From the NCBI GenBank assembly GCA_001692895.1, contig KV748216.1:1178001-1242000 (forward strand): a stretch of 64,000 bases of DNA, written 5' to 3'. Source of the DNA: Cenococcum geophilum 1.58 (Eukaryota > Ascomycota > Dothideomycetes > Gloniales > Gloniaceae). Position numbers and translations under genes: made by a program. The stretch's first letter is position 1. The number at the start of each line of letters is the position of its first letter. Under the pieces are notes generated by a model, which was not told the DNA's origin, searched no databases, and saw only the letters and a list, made by a program, of their open reading frames with translations. Positions 10,455 to 22,429 of the stretch are shown in pieces.

Positions 10455-13400
10455 ACCGATGTTAAGTTTATCTACTATAATCATCCTTAATAAGCTAGAA
10501 AACTGGGAGTAATAGATCTGGCAACTATAAGCCCTTATAGATAAACGAATTTAGGCCTACGTTAATCTAGACAATATAGTACCTTAATGAGGTTTACTAT
10601 AAGAACCAGCCTATCCAGAAGTTATAGATTTTAATAAGAATGTAACCTTATATATATAGCTCTCAATAAATTAATAGAGGGCGTACGAGAATAGTAGACG
10701 ATACTACGACTAAGATATAAAGTACTTCCTAAAATAGGAAGAGCATCTGCAATAGATACGCACCTAGATCACGTCCACAGTATTAATTTAGAAGAAGCTA
10801 CTGCTTAACCCTTCCTTAACAGTTAAAGAATGGCTATCTTAACTAAAGGAGAACACCGAACCTATCTTGTTGTTTGTTAGGAAGAAAGTATAATACTAGT
10901 ATATAGAAGCCCTTAAGGGGTTTAAACAGTTGTTAAAATTAAACTTATAGCTAGATTAATAGGAACATATAATAGTACTAAGAGAGAAGTATAAGATCCC
11001 TTAAATATCAGAAGGAATCTAGCTTTAAGATTTAGTAGACGTTATTTAACCTTTTAGCGACGCCTACTATGTAAAGTACACTACTAAGTTAAATAACCCT
11101 TAGAAGTTAAGATCTTCCAAATACCGCAGAGTAGTAAAGGAGCTGCAAGAAGGACTTATAAGACCCTTAAAGAAAACCAATACTATTATAAGAGGGAGTA
11201 CCTTTAATGCAGACTTCGTAGAGTAAGCTATTAAGGATTACTCTAATACTACTAAAGGTTTAAAAAGAGGAGCCTTAGTACGTAATAGACGCTTAAAGAG
11301 AGCCAGAATACTAGTAGATAAGGAGACGTCCTATAAGAAGCTAACGCCTAAGTACTTAGCGTGCGGAATATAAGGACACTCCCTTAAGGACTGTTAGTGT
11401 TTATTTAAAGATAAGAGACCTATAGAAGTTATAATAGGAGATGCTCGCATTAATAGGGCACTAAAGAAGGTAGAAAAGAATAAGAATCTCGCTAACTAAG
11501 TTATAAAGATTAGATTTAAAGAATAAGAAGATAAGGCTTAATAATAATAGGATAAGAGCTAAGAAGTTAAGATTAAGGGAGAAGCTAATACAATATTCCT
11601 AGAATTGTATTATACTAGTTAACTCCATCTACTAAAGCTATTAACTATTCTTAACTTAGAAACCACTCTCTATATCTTTAATAACCTCTCTTGTTTTTAT
11701 AATTTTAGGAAAGCTCTAAAATACAAATATGTTATTACCGGCAGCTTAGAAGTCCCTATACTAGGCTACGGCAATATTACTATCTAAGTCACAAAACCAG
11801 ATAAGAGTAAAGAAATCCTATGTCTTAAGGACGTTGCCTTTTATACGGACTTTAATATAAACCTAGTGTTGTTCCATCTACTTTAAAAACAAGGGTACTA
11901 CTAGGATAATAAAAGAGATAATAATCTTCTAGTTTAAAAGGATAATACAACCCTATATTAAATGGAAGAATGTTATAGACAATAGACTATTAAATATATC
12001 CAATTAGGAAGCTTAAAATCCGCATTTAATATTAGCCGTTTACCGCGCCGTTAACGGAAGCGTAGAGTATCGTTAAGAGACGTTTATCTAGATTTAAAAG
12101 GTGATGCACGACTATGGTATCTATGTCTAGGTCATTTAGGACCTATAAGCCTTTATTATCAAGGTCTTAACGCCTTAGAAGTTAAGCTTTAAGGCCTAAA
12201 GATAACGGAATGTTAATATTGCAGTCTCGCTAAAATTAAGCGTTAGGTTTTAAGAAGGTTCTTAAAATAGAAAATTAATAAACCCTATCTTAACCTTTAT
12301 ATTAACTAGACTGACCTTAAGGAAGTATATACTAGATTTGTATAAGTTATACTTATCCACAACACCTTCTTAGGAAGATCCTTTCCGTATTTTATATCGA
12401 CGCACGGTAAGGAGAAGGAGATACTATAAGTACTTAAAGATTTTATCTAATGGATTCGTCTAAGGTATAACCTTAAAGTTAACACTATTAAATTAGACAA
12501 CGAGCTAGGGAGAAGAAGAACCCTTAGATAGCTATAGATATAAGGGATTATATTTAAGCCTTTGGCGCTATATACTTAAGCATAGAACGGTACCGCCGAA
12601 CGCTTAGGGGGTATAATTATTAAGAGAGTATAAGTAATGAAAATTGCTATTAATTTACTACACGACCTATAGAACGAGATAGTTAACTATGTAGTTTACC
12701 TTTAAGATTGAACGCCACGGGAAAGTAACGGTTGGAAATTGCTATATAAGAGGTTCTATACCTTCCTAGCTAATAGGAGATTAAGAAAGCCGTAACTAGC
12801 GCACTTAAAAGCCTATGGCTATAAAGCGTACGCGATAACGTTAGACGCCTAGCTAAAGAAGAAAAGGCTAAGTAAGCTAGATCCACGAGCTTATATTGGC
12901 TACCTCGTTGGCTATAACTCTACTAATATTTATAGGATCTAGATCCCATATAAGGGTATCGTTATCTCTACTAGGGACATTATCTTCAATAAAAAGACGT
13001 TCTTTAATGGCAAGTAAATAGATATCTTAAAGGACCTATACGCTAAATTAGACACGCTAATTAAGAAGATTTAACTTCCTAATACCCTGACTAAGAATAA
13101 GGTTCTTTTAAAAGATGATAAAGAAGTATTTAAACCGTTAATTTAAGAGGAAGATAATAACGTTAATAATAAGCCAGTTCAAACCTTTAATAAGTTAGCC
13201 GATCTTAAGCTTATAAGAGCTCTCGAAGATATATATTATACGCCACCTCCAATAAAAGAAGACAAAGAATCTCTATATACCTTTTACGTTGAGTATTCTA
13301 TAAAGTTAGATATATAAAATACTAATTAAAACATTATTTAACGAATAGGAGACGGGTGTTATACTTAGGGGGTGTTTAACGACTTAGTCAAAAACTCGTT

Positions 13401-15300
13401 TAAGGAAGCCTATAATAATAGGTTTAAAGACTTTATTACTAAAAGGATTACTTTAGCCTATTATGGCGCCTTCTTAGTAGGAAGAAAGTTTAACCTTAAT
13501 AGTCAACTTAATAATAGCAAGCTAAAATCAGGTAGAATACGCGATGTTAGATTATATAGGAAGAACCTACCTCTGCTACCTTAGTTAATTCGGGACCTTA
13601 ATATATACCCTCTTTAAGATTAGTTCTAAGAGGCTTAACGAGCCCATCTCCAATCTTATTATTAAATGAGGTTGTTTTAAGAAACAGATAAGAAGTATAT
13701 AAAGGGACAGTAGGTCCTTAGCTTAATGTAGGTGTTCGTCTATAAGACAGATAAGTATAGGTTTCTCTAAAAATATAAGGCACGCTTAGTAGTCTACGGA
13801 AATTAATAGGCCCTAGGAGATCTACCTACGAGAGCTACTATATTAGCTAGTACAACCTTCCGAACCCTTATGGCGATTACCGTAAAATTTAACCTAGAGA
13901 TAATATAAATAGATGCAGTTAATGCGTTTGTTTATTGCGATCTTAATAAGGTCGTTTATATAAAGCTACTACTAGGGTTTAATAAAGGAAAGACAGATAA
14001 AGTACTACGCTTAAGAAAAGCCCTATACGGGCTACGACGATCACTACTATTATAGTAGAAGAATCTTATAAGCTCGTTAAACGAATTAGGGTTTAAAGAG
14101 GTACCTTAGGAGCCATGCGTTATGCTAAAAGGTGGAATAGTTATCTTCTTCTATGTTAATAATATTGTCTTCTACTACTAAAAGATAGATAAGAAGAAAG
14201 CTTAAAAAGCAATTAAGGAGCTAAGTAAGGAATACTAGATAAGTACCCTTAGCGAGCTAAAATGGTTCCTAGGAATCTATATACTACGCAATTGTAGCTA
14301 GAGGCTCCTATAGCTATCCTAGGAAGCCTATATAGAGAAGATAGCTAATTAGTATAAGATAGATCTTAAAGGGCGTCTTCCAGATACTCCTATAGCAAAA
14401 TTAGAACTCCTCCCTACCAATTACTAATTAATCCGTTTGATGTGTCCGTCCCCTAATACAGACCTATTAGTCCGTCCTATATCCCTACTAGCCTCTACAA
14501 TACTATATTAGAGAAAATTGGGTTCAGTACTCTATATAGCTACTATAACGCGTCTGGATATTGCCTTTGCAGTATTACGGCTAGTAAGGTTTAATTAGAA
14601 CCTAAGCTAAAAGCATTATTAAGCGGTAGATAGAGTTATCTAGTACCTATATAGCATGAGAAGCAGAGCAATCTGCTATAGAGGAGATAAGGAAGGAATA
14701 AACGGTAGAGAAAGAGATAAAGGAATACGCGATAAAGGATAAGATAATAGAAGAGACGGTAGAAGCGAAGCGCAATTATTTATCTATGCTAGCGATGCAT
14801 TATTTACGGACAACTTCGTTAATAGAAAGAGCTTATAAGGATATATTATAAAGCTATTTAGGGGGCTAATTACCTAGAGAGTAAATAAGTAGGGTATAGT
14901 TATAACGTTAAGTATAAAAGCCAAGTTGCTAGCCCTATCGCAGATAGTAAAGGAAGCTATCTTTATTAGTAGGCTGTTTAAAGTAATAACACTACGCCTA
15001 AATAAGCCCTTAATTATTAAATGCGATAACACCTAGACGCTCTAACTAATTATAGAAGATACAGCAAAGCTAATTATAAAGCTCCGATATATTAATATCC
15101 ATTAATACTGGCTACGTTAGGAATACGCAAGGAGACAAGTATGATTTTAATAGATAGTAATAAAGGAGATAATTATTGATGGATTTACGAAGGCCCTGCC
15201 TAAGTAGAGGTTTTAAAGCTTCGTTAATATAATTGGAATGGTGGATATTAAGGAGCGGCTAAATAAGGAGAAGTAACTAGAGGACCTAAGGGATAGTATT
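10455..15300 (+). pseudogene. Decayed copia gag-pol polyprotein
   Basis: The gag region starts near 10460 (LNKLENWE...). A zinc knuckle lies near 11350-11400 (YLACGI-stop-GHSLKDC), with the first Cys now Tyr. The GAG-pre-integrase segment is near 12105-12245 (LWYLCLGHLGPISLYY, then an ECxYC-like pair). The integrase core is near 12290-12600, with the DNE triplet. Reverse transcriptase is at about 13860-14300, with LRLRKALYGLRRS and YVNNIVF in place of YVDD near 14151-14173. RNase H is near 14900-15200 (IKCDNTQTLQLI, then DGFTKALPK). Stops are mostly TAG/TAA at Trp/Gln positions. One frame carries most domains, though I did not verify it base by base. Confidence 0.88.
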
Positions 15301-15400
15301 AGAGTAAGATGGAAGGATTTAGATAAGATTACGGTTTAATTAACGCATTAATAAGTATAAGAAGGGTCGCTAAGGCGCTAGCCGTAAGCGAGCTAATAGC

Positions 15401-15427
15401 GATTTTCTATGCCGGGCATGGAAAATC
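15401..15427. repeat. 27-bp hyphenated palindrome inside the copia 3' region
   Basis: Two 13-bp arms (GATTTTCTATGCC and GGCATGGAAAATC) around a single G form an inverted repeat with one mismatch, which is a C/T change. A nearly identical palindrome with the same flanks (GAGCTAAT before, CTAATTAGTT after) occurs at 55010-55036 in an unrelated gypsy element. Confidence 0.8.
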
Positions 15428-15508
15428 CTAATTAGTTGGCAGAAGTTGGCAGAATTTAGTAGAAAGGTGGTTAGCTTTAACCTTAAAGAGCTTAAAGCTA
15501 AGGGGGTG

Positions 15509-15681
15509 TGTTAGATAATCTATATTCTCTAAAGGCGTAGACTATGTATAAGTTATATATATTATAAACCTCTTTATCTAAGCCTGAGGGCCCTAGGTTT
15601 AAGGTTAATAAACCTTAAGACAAGATCATTAATTAATTAACCTATTTTATTAATGAACAGCTTAATACAAGCTTCGTGACA
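15509..15681 (+). repeat. 3' LTR of the copia element
   Basis: 173 bp, preceded by the polypurine tract at 15500-15508 and followed by TSD AATAC. It is more TpA-rich than the left LTR. Confidence 0.88.
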
Positions 15682-15686
15682 AATAC

Positions 15687-16560
15687 TGCATTATATTATA
15701 CTCTTTTAAAACTTAACGCGTATACGTAAACTCCTTTCTATAGTAGACAGCAACCTTCTTCTTATTACCCCTATCTTTTACCCTATCCTTAATATACTAA
15801 CCTTACTCTTATATTAGGCGTTACTAGCTAGCTTGCTAAGAATTGTAAGCGGTATAGATAGCTGTAGTATAGTCTTAAATTTAACTAAGTTATTTAGCAT
15901 TTATGTTGGAATAAGAGAGAGCCTAGGCGATATAGTAGTTAAAGATATTAAAGAAACGTCGCCACTTAAGCCCAGGCTATTAAAGCTTAAAGTTAGTAAT
16001 GGAAATCTATTAAGAATAGAAAAGCTTACCTTAACATAACTACCGCTCTTAGTGCGTATGCATTAATTATAAGGACTAAAGGTATTAGATTTAATGCAGT
16101 ATGTCTTATTATAAGCCTCTAGAATTCTATTACTAGATTTCTAGTTTTTTAAAGACGTGTAGGCAAAATTATTTAGGTAGAACTAGTACTAGTTGCGAGT
16201 TAGCGGAGGTTGGGGTTCTATATATAAAGGTAGGGCTAGGATATACTATAGAATCTACTTAAAAGAGTAGTTAGTAGGAAAATAAAGAGGCATATTAAAT
16301 TATTAATGGAAAAGAAGAAAATCTTAATAATATATTAAAGATACGTCTAAAATTAGACGAAGGTTAATAATGGGAAAGTAAGGTGTTAAGGAAAAGGAGT
16401 AGCTTAATAAGTAAAGGTATCCTTATACTTTACCGTCTAATACCCTTTTAGTAAATAGCTATAACCTTACTAATATAACTTTGTTATAATAGCGCTATTT
16501 AGAAGGAAGGAAACACGCGTATAAGTTATTTAACTATTACTATTAGCAAAATGTTTATGC
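15687..16560. other. AT-rich sequence, no recognised gene
   Basis: A 68-residue plus-strand frame (15833-16039) has no recognisable domain. The sequence resumes here the target that the copia element entered. I see no LTR ends, target duplications or transposase motifs. Confidence 0.4.
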
Positions 16561-16660
16561 CTCCTAATAGTACTAACAGCTCCTAATAGCTCCTATTAGG
16601 GCTATTAGGAGCTCTAAAAAACACTTATACTTAGTATCCTATTAGGAACCTATTAGGATA
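16561..16660. repeat. TCCTATTAGG/CCTAATAG-rich imperfect repeats
   Basis: Short partly palindromic words (AGCTCCTAATAG, CTATTAGGAGCT, CCTATTAGGA) recur several times. Similar words recur at 44879-45135, so the two places may share a repeat family. Confidence 0.5.
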
Positions 16661-16905
16661 TCGCCCGGACTATTAGGATCTTTAGGACCTTTAGGATCTC
16701 TAGGACCTCTAGGACTACTAGGACCTCTAGGATTTTTAGGATCTTTAGGACTTTTAGGACCTCTAGGACCTCTAGGACCTTTAGGACCACTAGGACCTCT
16801 AGGACTATTAGGACCTTTAGGATCTCCAAGATCTCTAGGACCTTTAGGACCTTTAGGACCACTAGGACTATTAGGACTTTTAGGACAACTAGGATAACTA
16901 GGATA
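16661..16905 (+). pseudogene. Gly-X-Y (collagen-like) coding repeat, relic
   Basis: On the plus strand, codons of the frame beginning TCG at 16661 give an almost unbroken Gly-X-Y series of about 80 codons (GPL, GSL, GLL, GFL repeats, beginning SPGLLGSLGP). Glycine occupies every third codon with a single slip near 16827-16835 (GSP-RSL). The 9-bp DNA unit is about AGGACCTCT. The series ends with GGA TAA, where TAA may be a mutated CAA. There is no visible start codon or other domain. Fungal collagen-like triplet proteins exist, and a 9-bp minisatellite could also mimic one. A minus-strand Leu/Val-rich frame over the same bases is a shadow. Confidence 0.5.
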
Positions 16906-17539
16906 ATAAGAAAAATAAAATTCTAGATTTAAAAATTAAGTATATTAGTAAAATACTAGTTTTTCTACTACTCTGAAATTATAAAAATACTTAAGTAGAT
17001 ATAGTACTTTAATATTTATAGTTGGCTAGAAAAAGTAAAAGCTAGCGTAACTATTTAATAATATTAAAAACTTTAATAATTCTCTATACTGAAATAAGTT
17101 AAGACTATACGTATAAGAGGCCTGGCCTAACTGCTAAAGCAATATAAATATCGTTTTAGAATTGTATACGCTAGTATAAGTATAAAAAGCTTAGGTTTAG
17201 ACCTGGTAATGCTATATAACGCTATAGGCTTTAGAAATCCTCCTTACTGCTTTGCTAAAAAATAACCCTACTATAGCCTTTTACAAACCGTACAAACTTC
17301 TAAAATGCCTTATTATTATATATATACTAATCCTTACTAGCGTCGCTATTATACCAGCTAGCTCTATTATCTAGTAAACCTAGGGTATTCTTAAAATTAT
17401 CCTATATAAATTTGGAGTGGATAGGTACTTATGCCCGCACTTTCTTCTGGCCTATTATAATTAAGTAGAAATCTAATATTTCTTCTTTACTACCCTATAC
17501 ACTCGCAATTTCTTAGATGGTTATCTATATAAATACTTA
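16906..17539. other. AT-rich spacer, no recognised gene
   Basis: No frame with domain character was recognised on either strand. The minus strand is partly open and may continue the relic at 17540-18120. Confidence 0.35.
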
Positions 17540-18120
17540 TAATTAGTATATAACTGTAGGAAGAAGCTTAGGATTAAAGAAACTAAATGCTGTACCGGGT
17601 TATTCCCCTTTAAAGCACTACCTCTAATTAGTCTAAGTTTAGGTAAGCTAGAAGAGTAAGGCTGTATTAACGAGGTGGAGTAATCTAAATTAGCATCGCC
17701 GTACCGTATTTAAATGGCAGCCTTTAAGCTTTTAGTACTTTCGTTGTCTAAATCCTTAAATAAATCGTCTAAGATATTATTATATAGATTCCGCTATAGT
17801 TCGGTGTTACAGAACTATTCGTCTTTGTTATTATAGAGTTATGCCCTTATCTTCGCATCTTTAAATATATAAAACTTAATTGCGACCTGGTAGTGTAGTG
17901 CCGTAGCGTCCTACGTTATAAGTAGCTCCCTATAGATTACTTTATCCTTATTAGCAGTAAGATATAAAATATAGTAAATTTGTCCTATCTTAAACCTCCT
18001 CACTACTAATATACTTAATAGTCTTGTGGTGGCCGGATAGGTACTCTTAGATACTGTGCCTTAAACTAACCGTGATAAAGTATACTGTTGCGCTAGCGAG
18101 CTCGTTAAAATATTTGGCGG
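17540..18120 (-). pseudogene. Decayed unrecognised protein-coding frame
   Basis: One minus-strand frame stays coherent for about 190 codons with stops only at places where a single CpA-type change would create them. It carries a normal-looking composition, for example ATTRLLSILVVRRFKIGQ, then LFKDLDNESTKSLKAA and SLIQPYSSSLPKLRLIRG. I do not recognise the family and see no transposase, helicase or reverse transcriptase motif. It lies in a group of similar relics up to 22 kb. The 5' end and true start are not visible. Above 18120 the reading seems to shift frame. Confidence 0.4.
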
Positions 18121-19059
18121 AAGACTAGTGTTAGGCTATTCCTATTAAACCATTTACCAAAAATATATCTGTATAGGCAGCGACGATTGCTTTATAGTAG
18201 AATTATCTCTTACCGGCCTGTTAATATTAGTAAAGTAGTATAGTTTCCATTTATAATTAGGTGATATATAAAAGGGGGCTACTTATAGAAGGTAATAGAA
18301 AGTGGTAGGGTTTATGGTAAAAAGAAGCAGAATTATTATATAAAAGTAGGTAAATTTGTGAGATAGAAAATGGAAGAAATTTAATATAAAAGGTGGCTAA
18401 ATTTAGGGGGTGGAAAACGGTGGATCTCTAGCGTGGAGAAATATTAGGTATAGTAATAGAAGGGCTTATTTAAGAAGTATATACCTTTTTAGCCAGTTTA
18501 TATATAAAAGAGTGGTCTTTTAGTAACCTCTTTGCCTTTTTACTATTGTTACCAAAGCCTAGGCTATATACTTCCCTAATAATAGCCCGGAACTTACGGT
18601 TTACTTTAATTCTAAAGTCTCCTAACCTATCCTTTATCTACGCGTATTTAGTTAGTATAACTCCCTAGTATATTAATATACTCTAAAAGTACCTTATGCG
18701 CGCTAACTTAATCAGGTTTATAATCTACTTATTTTCGTTCCTCCCTTAATAAACTGGCTTAGGTTATAGTCTATAAGTTAATAATTAGCGTCTCTAATGT
18801 AGAAGGAAATTGATCTACCTAGGGATTAACTTATAGGTTTAAGGATCCGCTATTACCCGTATATATTTTCGCGAGAAATATACTTATTACTTAGTTAAGA
18901 ACGGCTTTATGGGCATTCTTAACCTTCCGGTTTATGCGGTATTTATAATAGTCCTATATAAAGCGCGCTTTAAAATAATATTATATTTGTACTTATATAC
19001 GCTTCCTTTTCCGGTTAGTTTTATTTATATTAGATTCTGCTAATCTGTTATAGGGAGGT
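18121..19059. other. AT-rich stretch with short coherent pieces only
   Basis: The minus strand near 18840-18990 and around 18060-18130 gives short coherent peptides, but I could not join them into a frame. No repeats or element ends were recognised. Confidence 0.3.
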
Positions 19060-19330
19060 AAGTTAAAACCACTATTAATATTATAAATAAGTGCGGTATC
19101 TAGTGATTTAGGGCTTAATTAATGGGGGTGCAAGGCCAAAGCAGGTATTATATGAGGTAGTCGCTTAGGTTGAGTGCTTCTATATATAATACCTCTTTTA
19201 GGCGAGCTAGGTGGCTTAAGGTGGTGCTATCTATATTTAATATTGCGTAGCATTCCGGGTAAGCCTAGTATATTAGACCTTAGTCCGCTCCTATTACGAC
19301 AAAAAGAGATAGGCTGCTAATTAAACCGCC
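19060..19330 (-). pseudogene. Short decayed unrecognised coding frame
   Basis: The minus strand gives about 85 coherent codons. A hydrophobic stretch (MLIGGLISSLSLFVVIG) is followed by ECYAILNIDSTTLSHLARLK and EALNLSDYL. Stops are few and explainable as TGG/CAA changes. A membrane segment is possible. I do not recognise the family. Confidence 0.35.
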
Positions 19331-20235
19331 TATTAGCATATAATTAGTAATTTAGATAAGCCCTATATATATAATTTTAAAGGTATACTATTTATAAGAC
19401 TTAGCTTAGCGTCTATAGCCGGTTTATCGGTTAAATTAGATGCAGTATAGTTTAAGAATAAAGTAACAGAGGATATATTTTTAGTTATATTATTAGGCAA
19501 GTGCCTCTTACGGGTGCCTGGCACTAGCATTAACGTATTACTCTTATCTTATAAGGTATCTTAGGTATTGGTATTAGTATATTATACGTTAGCCGCGTAT
19601 ATATTAACGTGGTATCTAAAAAGCCTACTTAAAAGTATATCTACACCGCTTTATAAGAACCTTCGCTATTCTCTTAGGGCGTATTATAGCTCTATATATT
19701 ATATAAGCCAATTAAATACACCTCCTAATAGAGCTTGCTAGCCTATAGTAATCTCTATTTATTTAGCCTGGTGATATTATCTTCTTTTTACGCGACTAGT
19801 AGTATAGGGACTTTGTAGTTTCTAGTTTCGTGGCATTATTTATAGGGTTAAGCAAATAGTGTAATAGCGGTAGGAAAAGTACTATATTAGAAGCAATTAT
19901 TTATATAATAAGGGTTATCGTTAGAGAGACGGATAAGTGTATAGGAGAAAATAGGGGTTATAGTGTGTTGTTTGTGGTTGGAACGCGGACGAGCTAAGCT
20001 GTTCCCATTAAGCCACTATTAGAATTATATTAAATTGACACCATAACTTATAACTTCGTCTACTCTTTCTAGCCTTTAAACTAATTTTCTTAATAGCGCG
20101 CCTAGGATTTAACACTAAAAGATATACTACGTGTAGTATATAATTAACTATCTTAGAGACAACCATACGGAAGACATAATTAACTACTTTAAAGACAATT
20201 ATAAGGAGGACACATGCGCTAATACGCTAGAAATG
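19331..20235. other. AT-rich spacer, no recognised gene
   Basis: I find no coherent long frame, LTR end or tandem array here. Composition is RIP-like, with slightly more CpG near 19500-20000. Confidence 0.35.
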
Positions 20236-21028
20236 AGTTGCCCCTACCCTACTTAAGCGATGGCTTATAAGTTATTTACTACTAATAGATACCGATCCTA
20301 ATCTAATCCCCCTCTTAATACCTTTATCTAATTTGGACTTTAACAGTATAGAGGAATAAGAAGTTATATACATTCAGACTAAAACCCTACTCGCCCCTAA
20401 AATAGAGGTAATAGTTAAGAATTATACTCTAAGGCCACCACCGTTTGCTATATCTACCTCCTATACCTAAACCCCTTATCCTACTTTGTCTTATGGTCCG
20501 CCATTATAGTAACAGCTGGTGTTATATACTTACTAAGCCTCCGGGACTATTATACTGTGGGTATCCAATACTAAAAGCGAGTTAGATAGTATCCTATCTA
20601 CGCAAGAAATTACAAACCCAGGCTTTGTGTTATATTAATTTATAACATAGCTATAGATAGAAGATTCTGCAATAGTAGATTTGGGCAAGACTTTAAGTCC
20701 GTAATTATATTACCCTAAGACATAACTCCAAGCATCGTTATAGTTGCAAATAAGCCCGGTTCTATTGCCTTCATTATTGCTAAAAACCAAGGGCCAGTTA
20801 AAAAAGCGTTTTGATAGTAGTAGGGACCTAAGCGTTACGCCCTCTGTACCGGCTTTTATTCCCCCTAAAGGGGAGGGAAAGAAAGACTATATTTCTAATA
20901 GTAAATACTTTAATCCTGCCCCCTTCACTACTAGCCTAAAGGCTATAGGCTATAGGTCTGTCTCTACTTGTAACTTTATCCGCCTAAGGCTCTCTAGCGC
21001 TTTAAGGGGGGGCGAACTCCTAATTTAA
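20236..21028 (+). pseudogene. Decayed unrecognised gene, last 94 codons still open
   Basis: A single plus-strand frame runs from about 20236 to a TAA at 21026-21028. The first part has about ten stops at TAG/TAA positions, including LLIPLSNLDFNSIEE and IEVIVKNYTLRPPPF. The last part, from 20744, is stop-free (MQISPVLLPSLLLK... to ...SSALRGGELLI). The C-terminal portion is Pro/Ser/Lys-rich and probably disordered. GC is higher near 20850-21010 than in the neighbours. I do not recognise the family. Its start is not clear, because the codon before 20236 is TGA in this frame. Confidence 0.45.
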
Positions 21029-21034
21029 CACCTT

Positions 21035-22030
21035 TTTTTTTTGCCGGCGTCTTTATAGTTTTAAGTTAATTTAGAGGAGATAAACGCGGTATATCCGCTA
21101 GTATATTGGTAGTTAGTAGTATTAAAATATCCTAGTAAGGTTAAGTTGGCGTATATGCTTTTAACGGTAGTAGTATATAGCAGCTCTGTTGCTCTAATAT
21201 AGGTAGTGGATTCTTTAATATAGTTGTTGCTATATAAGTTAGTATATAGGATTAACTCTAATCTAAAATTTATAGCGTACTTAGGTGGTTCTATTTAATT
21301 ATAAAATTAATAAAATTTAGACTAAGCGTAAACGCATAATCTATAATAGTCTTCCATATCTATTTACTAGTAACCTTTTGCCGGTCTCTATTCCGGAAAA
21401 CGTATATTAATATATTATAGTCCTTATTAAAGCCCACGTCCTACTTTAGAGTATCCTTAAATATTAAGAAGATAAGCTTATCCATAGAAATATTATCTAT
21501 ATTCTTTCCTTTAGGAAGTAAATCTCTTAGCCGTATATATATTAATACTCCAGTGTCTGGAAATCGTTTAATGTATATTATTGTCGCCCTAAATATCTTA
21601 ACTACCCACTGCCATTTTTCTATTATTCTATTTACGGTTAATCCAACAATAGGGTCTTTAAGGCTCTTTTAAGAGTGCTTTAAAGGTAAGGGTTTAGTAT
21701 ATTTATATTCTATTCGTTGCTTCTTATTATGGTTACAGCGCTAAGCAACTACTTAAATATACCGCTCTTTATCCGCGTTTATAAGATCCGTAAAAATAGA
21801 ATGGAATTATATATATAAGTAGGTTGTGGCTTTGTAAAGCTCGTTTCTCTTTTACTTAGTATTTAAGGGCTTCTCCAGTAGACCAGACGCTTATATTATA
21901 TCCTTAACTGCATTGTATATTGTTTTATATTATATATTAGTAATACCTATCTTGTCCTTAATCCGTTAAATAGACTAAGATCTATTTCTCGCGTTATATC
22001 CTTAATAAGGCCGCTGGGATAAGCTGTTGG
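21035..22030 (-). pseudogene. Decayed unrecognised gene with long open segments
   Basis: The minus strand contains two long coherent segments. One covers about 21730-21350 (LKDPIVGLTVNRIIEKWQWV, FRATIIYIKRFPDTG, LRDLLPKGKN, VFRNRDRQKVTSK). The other, about 90 codons with no stop at all, covers about 21300-21050 (KYAINFRLELILYTNLYS, SIYANLTLLGYFNTT, TSGYTAFISSKLT). The protein looks soluble and mixed alpha/beta. I do not recognise the family. It lies directly upstream of SNF2 unit A and faces the plus-strand relic that ends at 21028. The low stop count makes it one of the least damaged relics here. Confidence 0.45.
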
Positions 22031-22429
22031 AGTCTAATATAGGGCTAATAGCGGTATATAACGCGTACGCTAGGAGAGAAAGGGATTTCTATATTGGCGA
22101 TACGTTATACCTATTATGGTTTAGTCGGCAATCCTATTTTCTAATATTAATAATTGCAGTTTTATATAGACTGTTCCGTAATTCTTAGAAATAGGCGCCA
22201 GCTCTAATATATTAAGTCGCGATAGTAGGCCGTATATATAAGGGGTAGTAGTTTAAGCTTATATAACCAAATATGGGAAATTAGATTAGATAGTCTTCTT
22301 AGCTATAGATAGCAGGCTATAATAAGGCAAATAGTTAAATTATAGTATAAATTAATAGTTACTTCTTTAATTAAAGGATATAGTATAATATAATTACTAT
22401 ATATCTAGGACAACTTAAAGGAACTGGTT

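Larger units (their letters stand above)
9966..15681 (+). mobile_element. Ty1/copia retrotransposon, full length, RIP-inactivated
   Basis: Two 173-bp repeats (9966-10138 and 15509-15681) bound it. They share the start TRTTAGATAATCT and the end GCTTCGTGACA. A perfect AATAC duplication flanks the element (9961-9965 and 15682-15686). A polypurine tract, AGGGGGTG, lies directly before the 3' LTR. The domain order gag, integrase, reverse transcriptase, RNase H is that of Ty1/copia. The left LTR is far less mutated than the right one. Stops throughout the coding region make it non-functional. Confidence 0.93.

Noticed and set aside
16653-16862. Minus-strand Leu/Val-rich 69-codon frame
   Set aside because: It is the complement of the 9-bp repeat; the plus strand Gly-X-Y reading is more protein-like.
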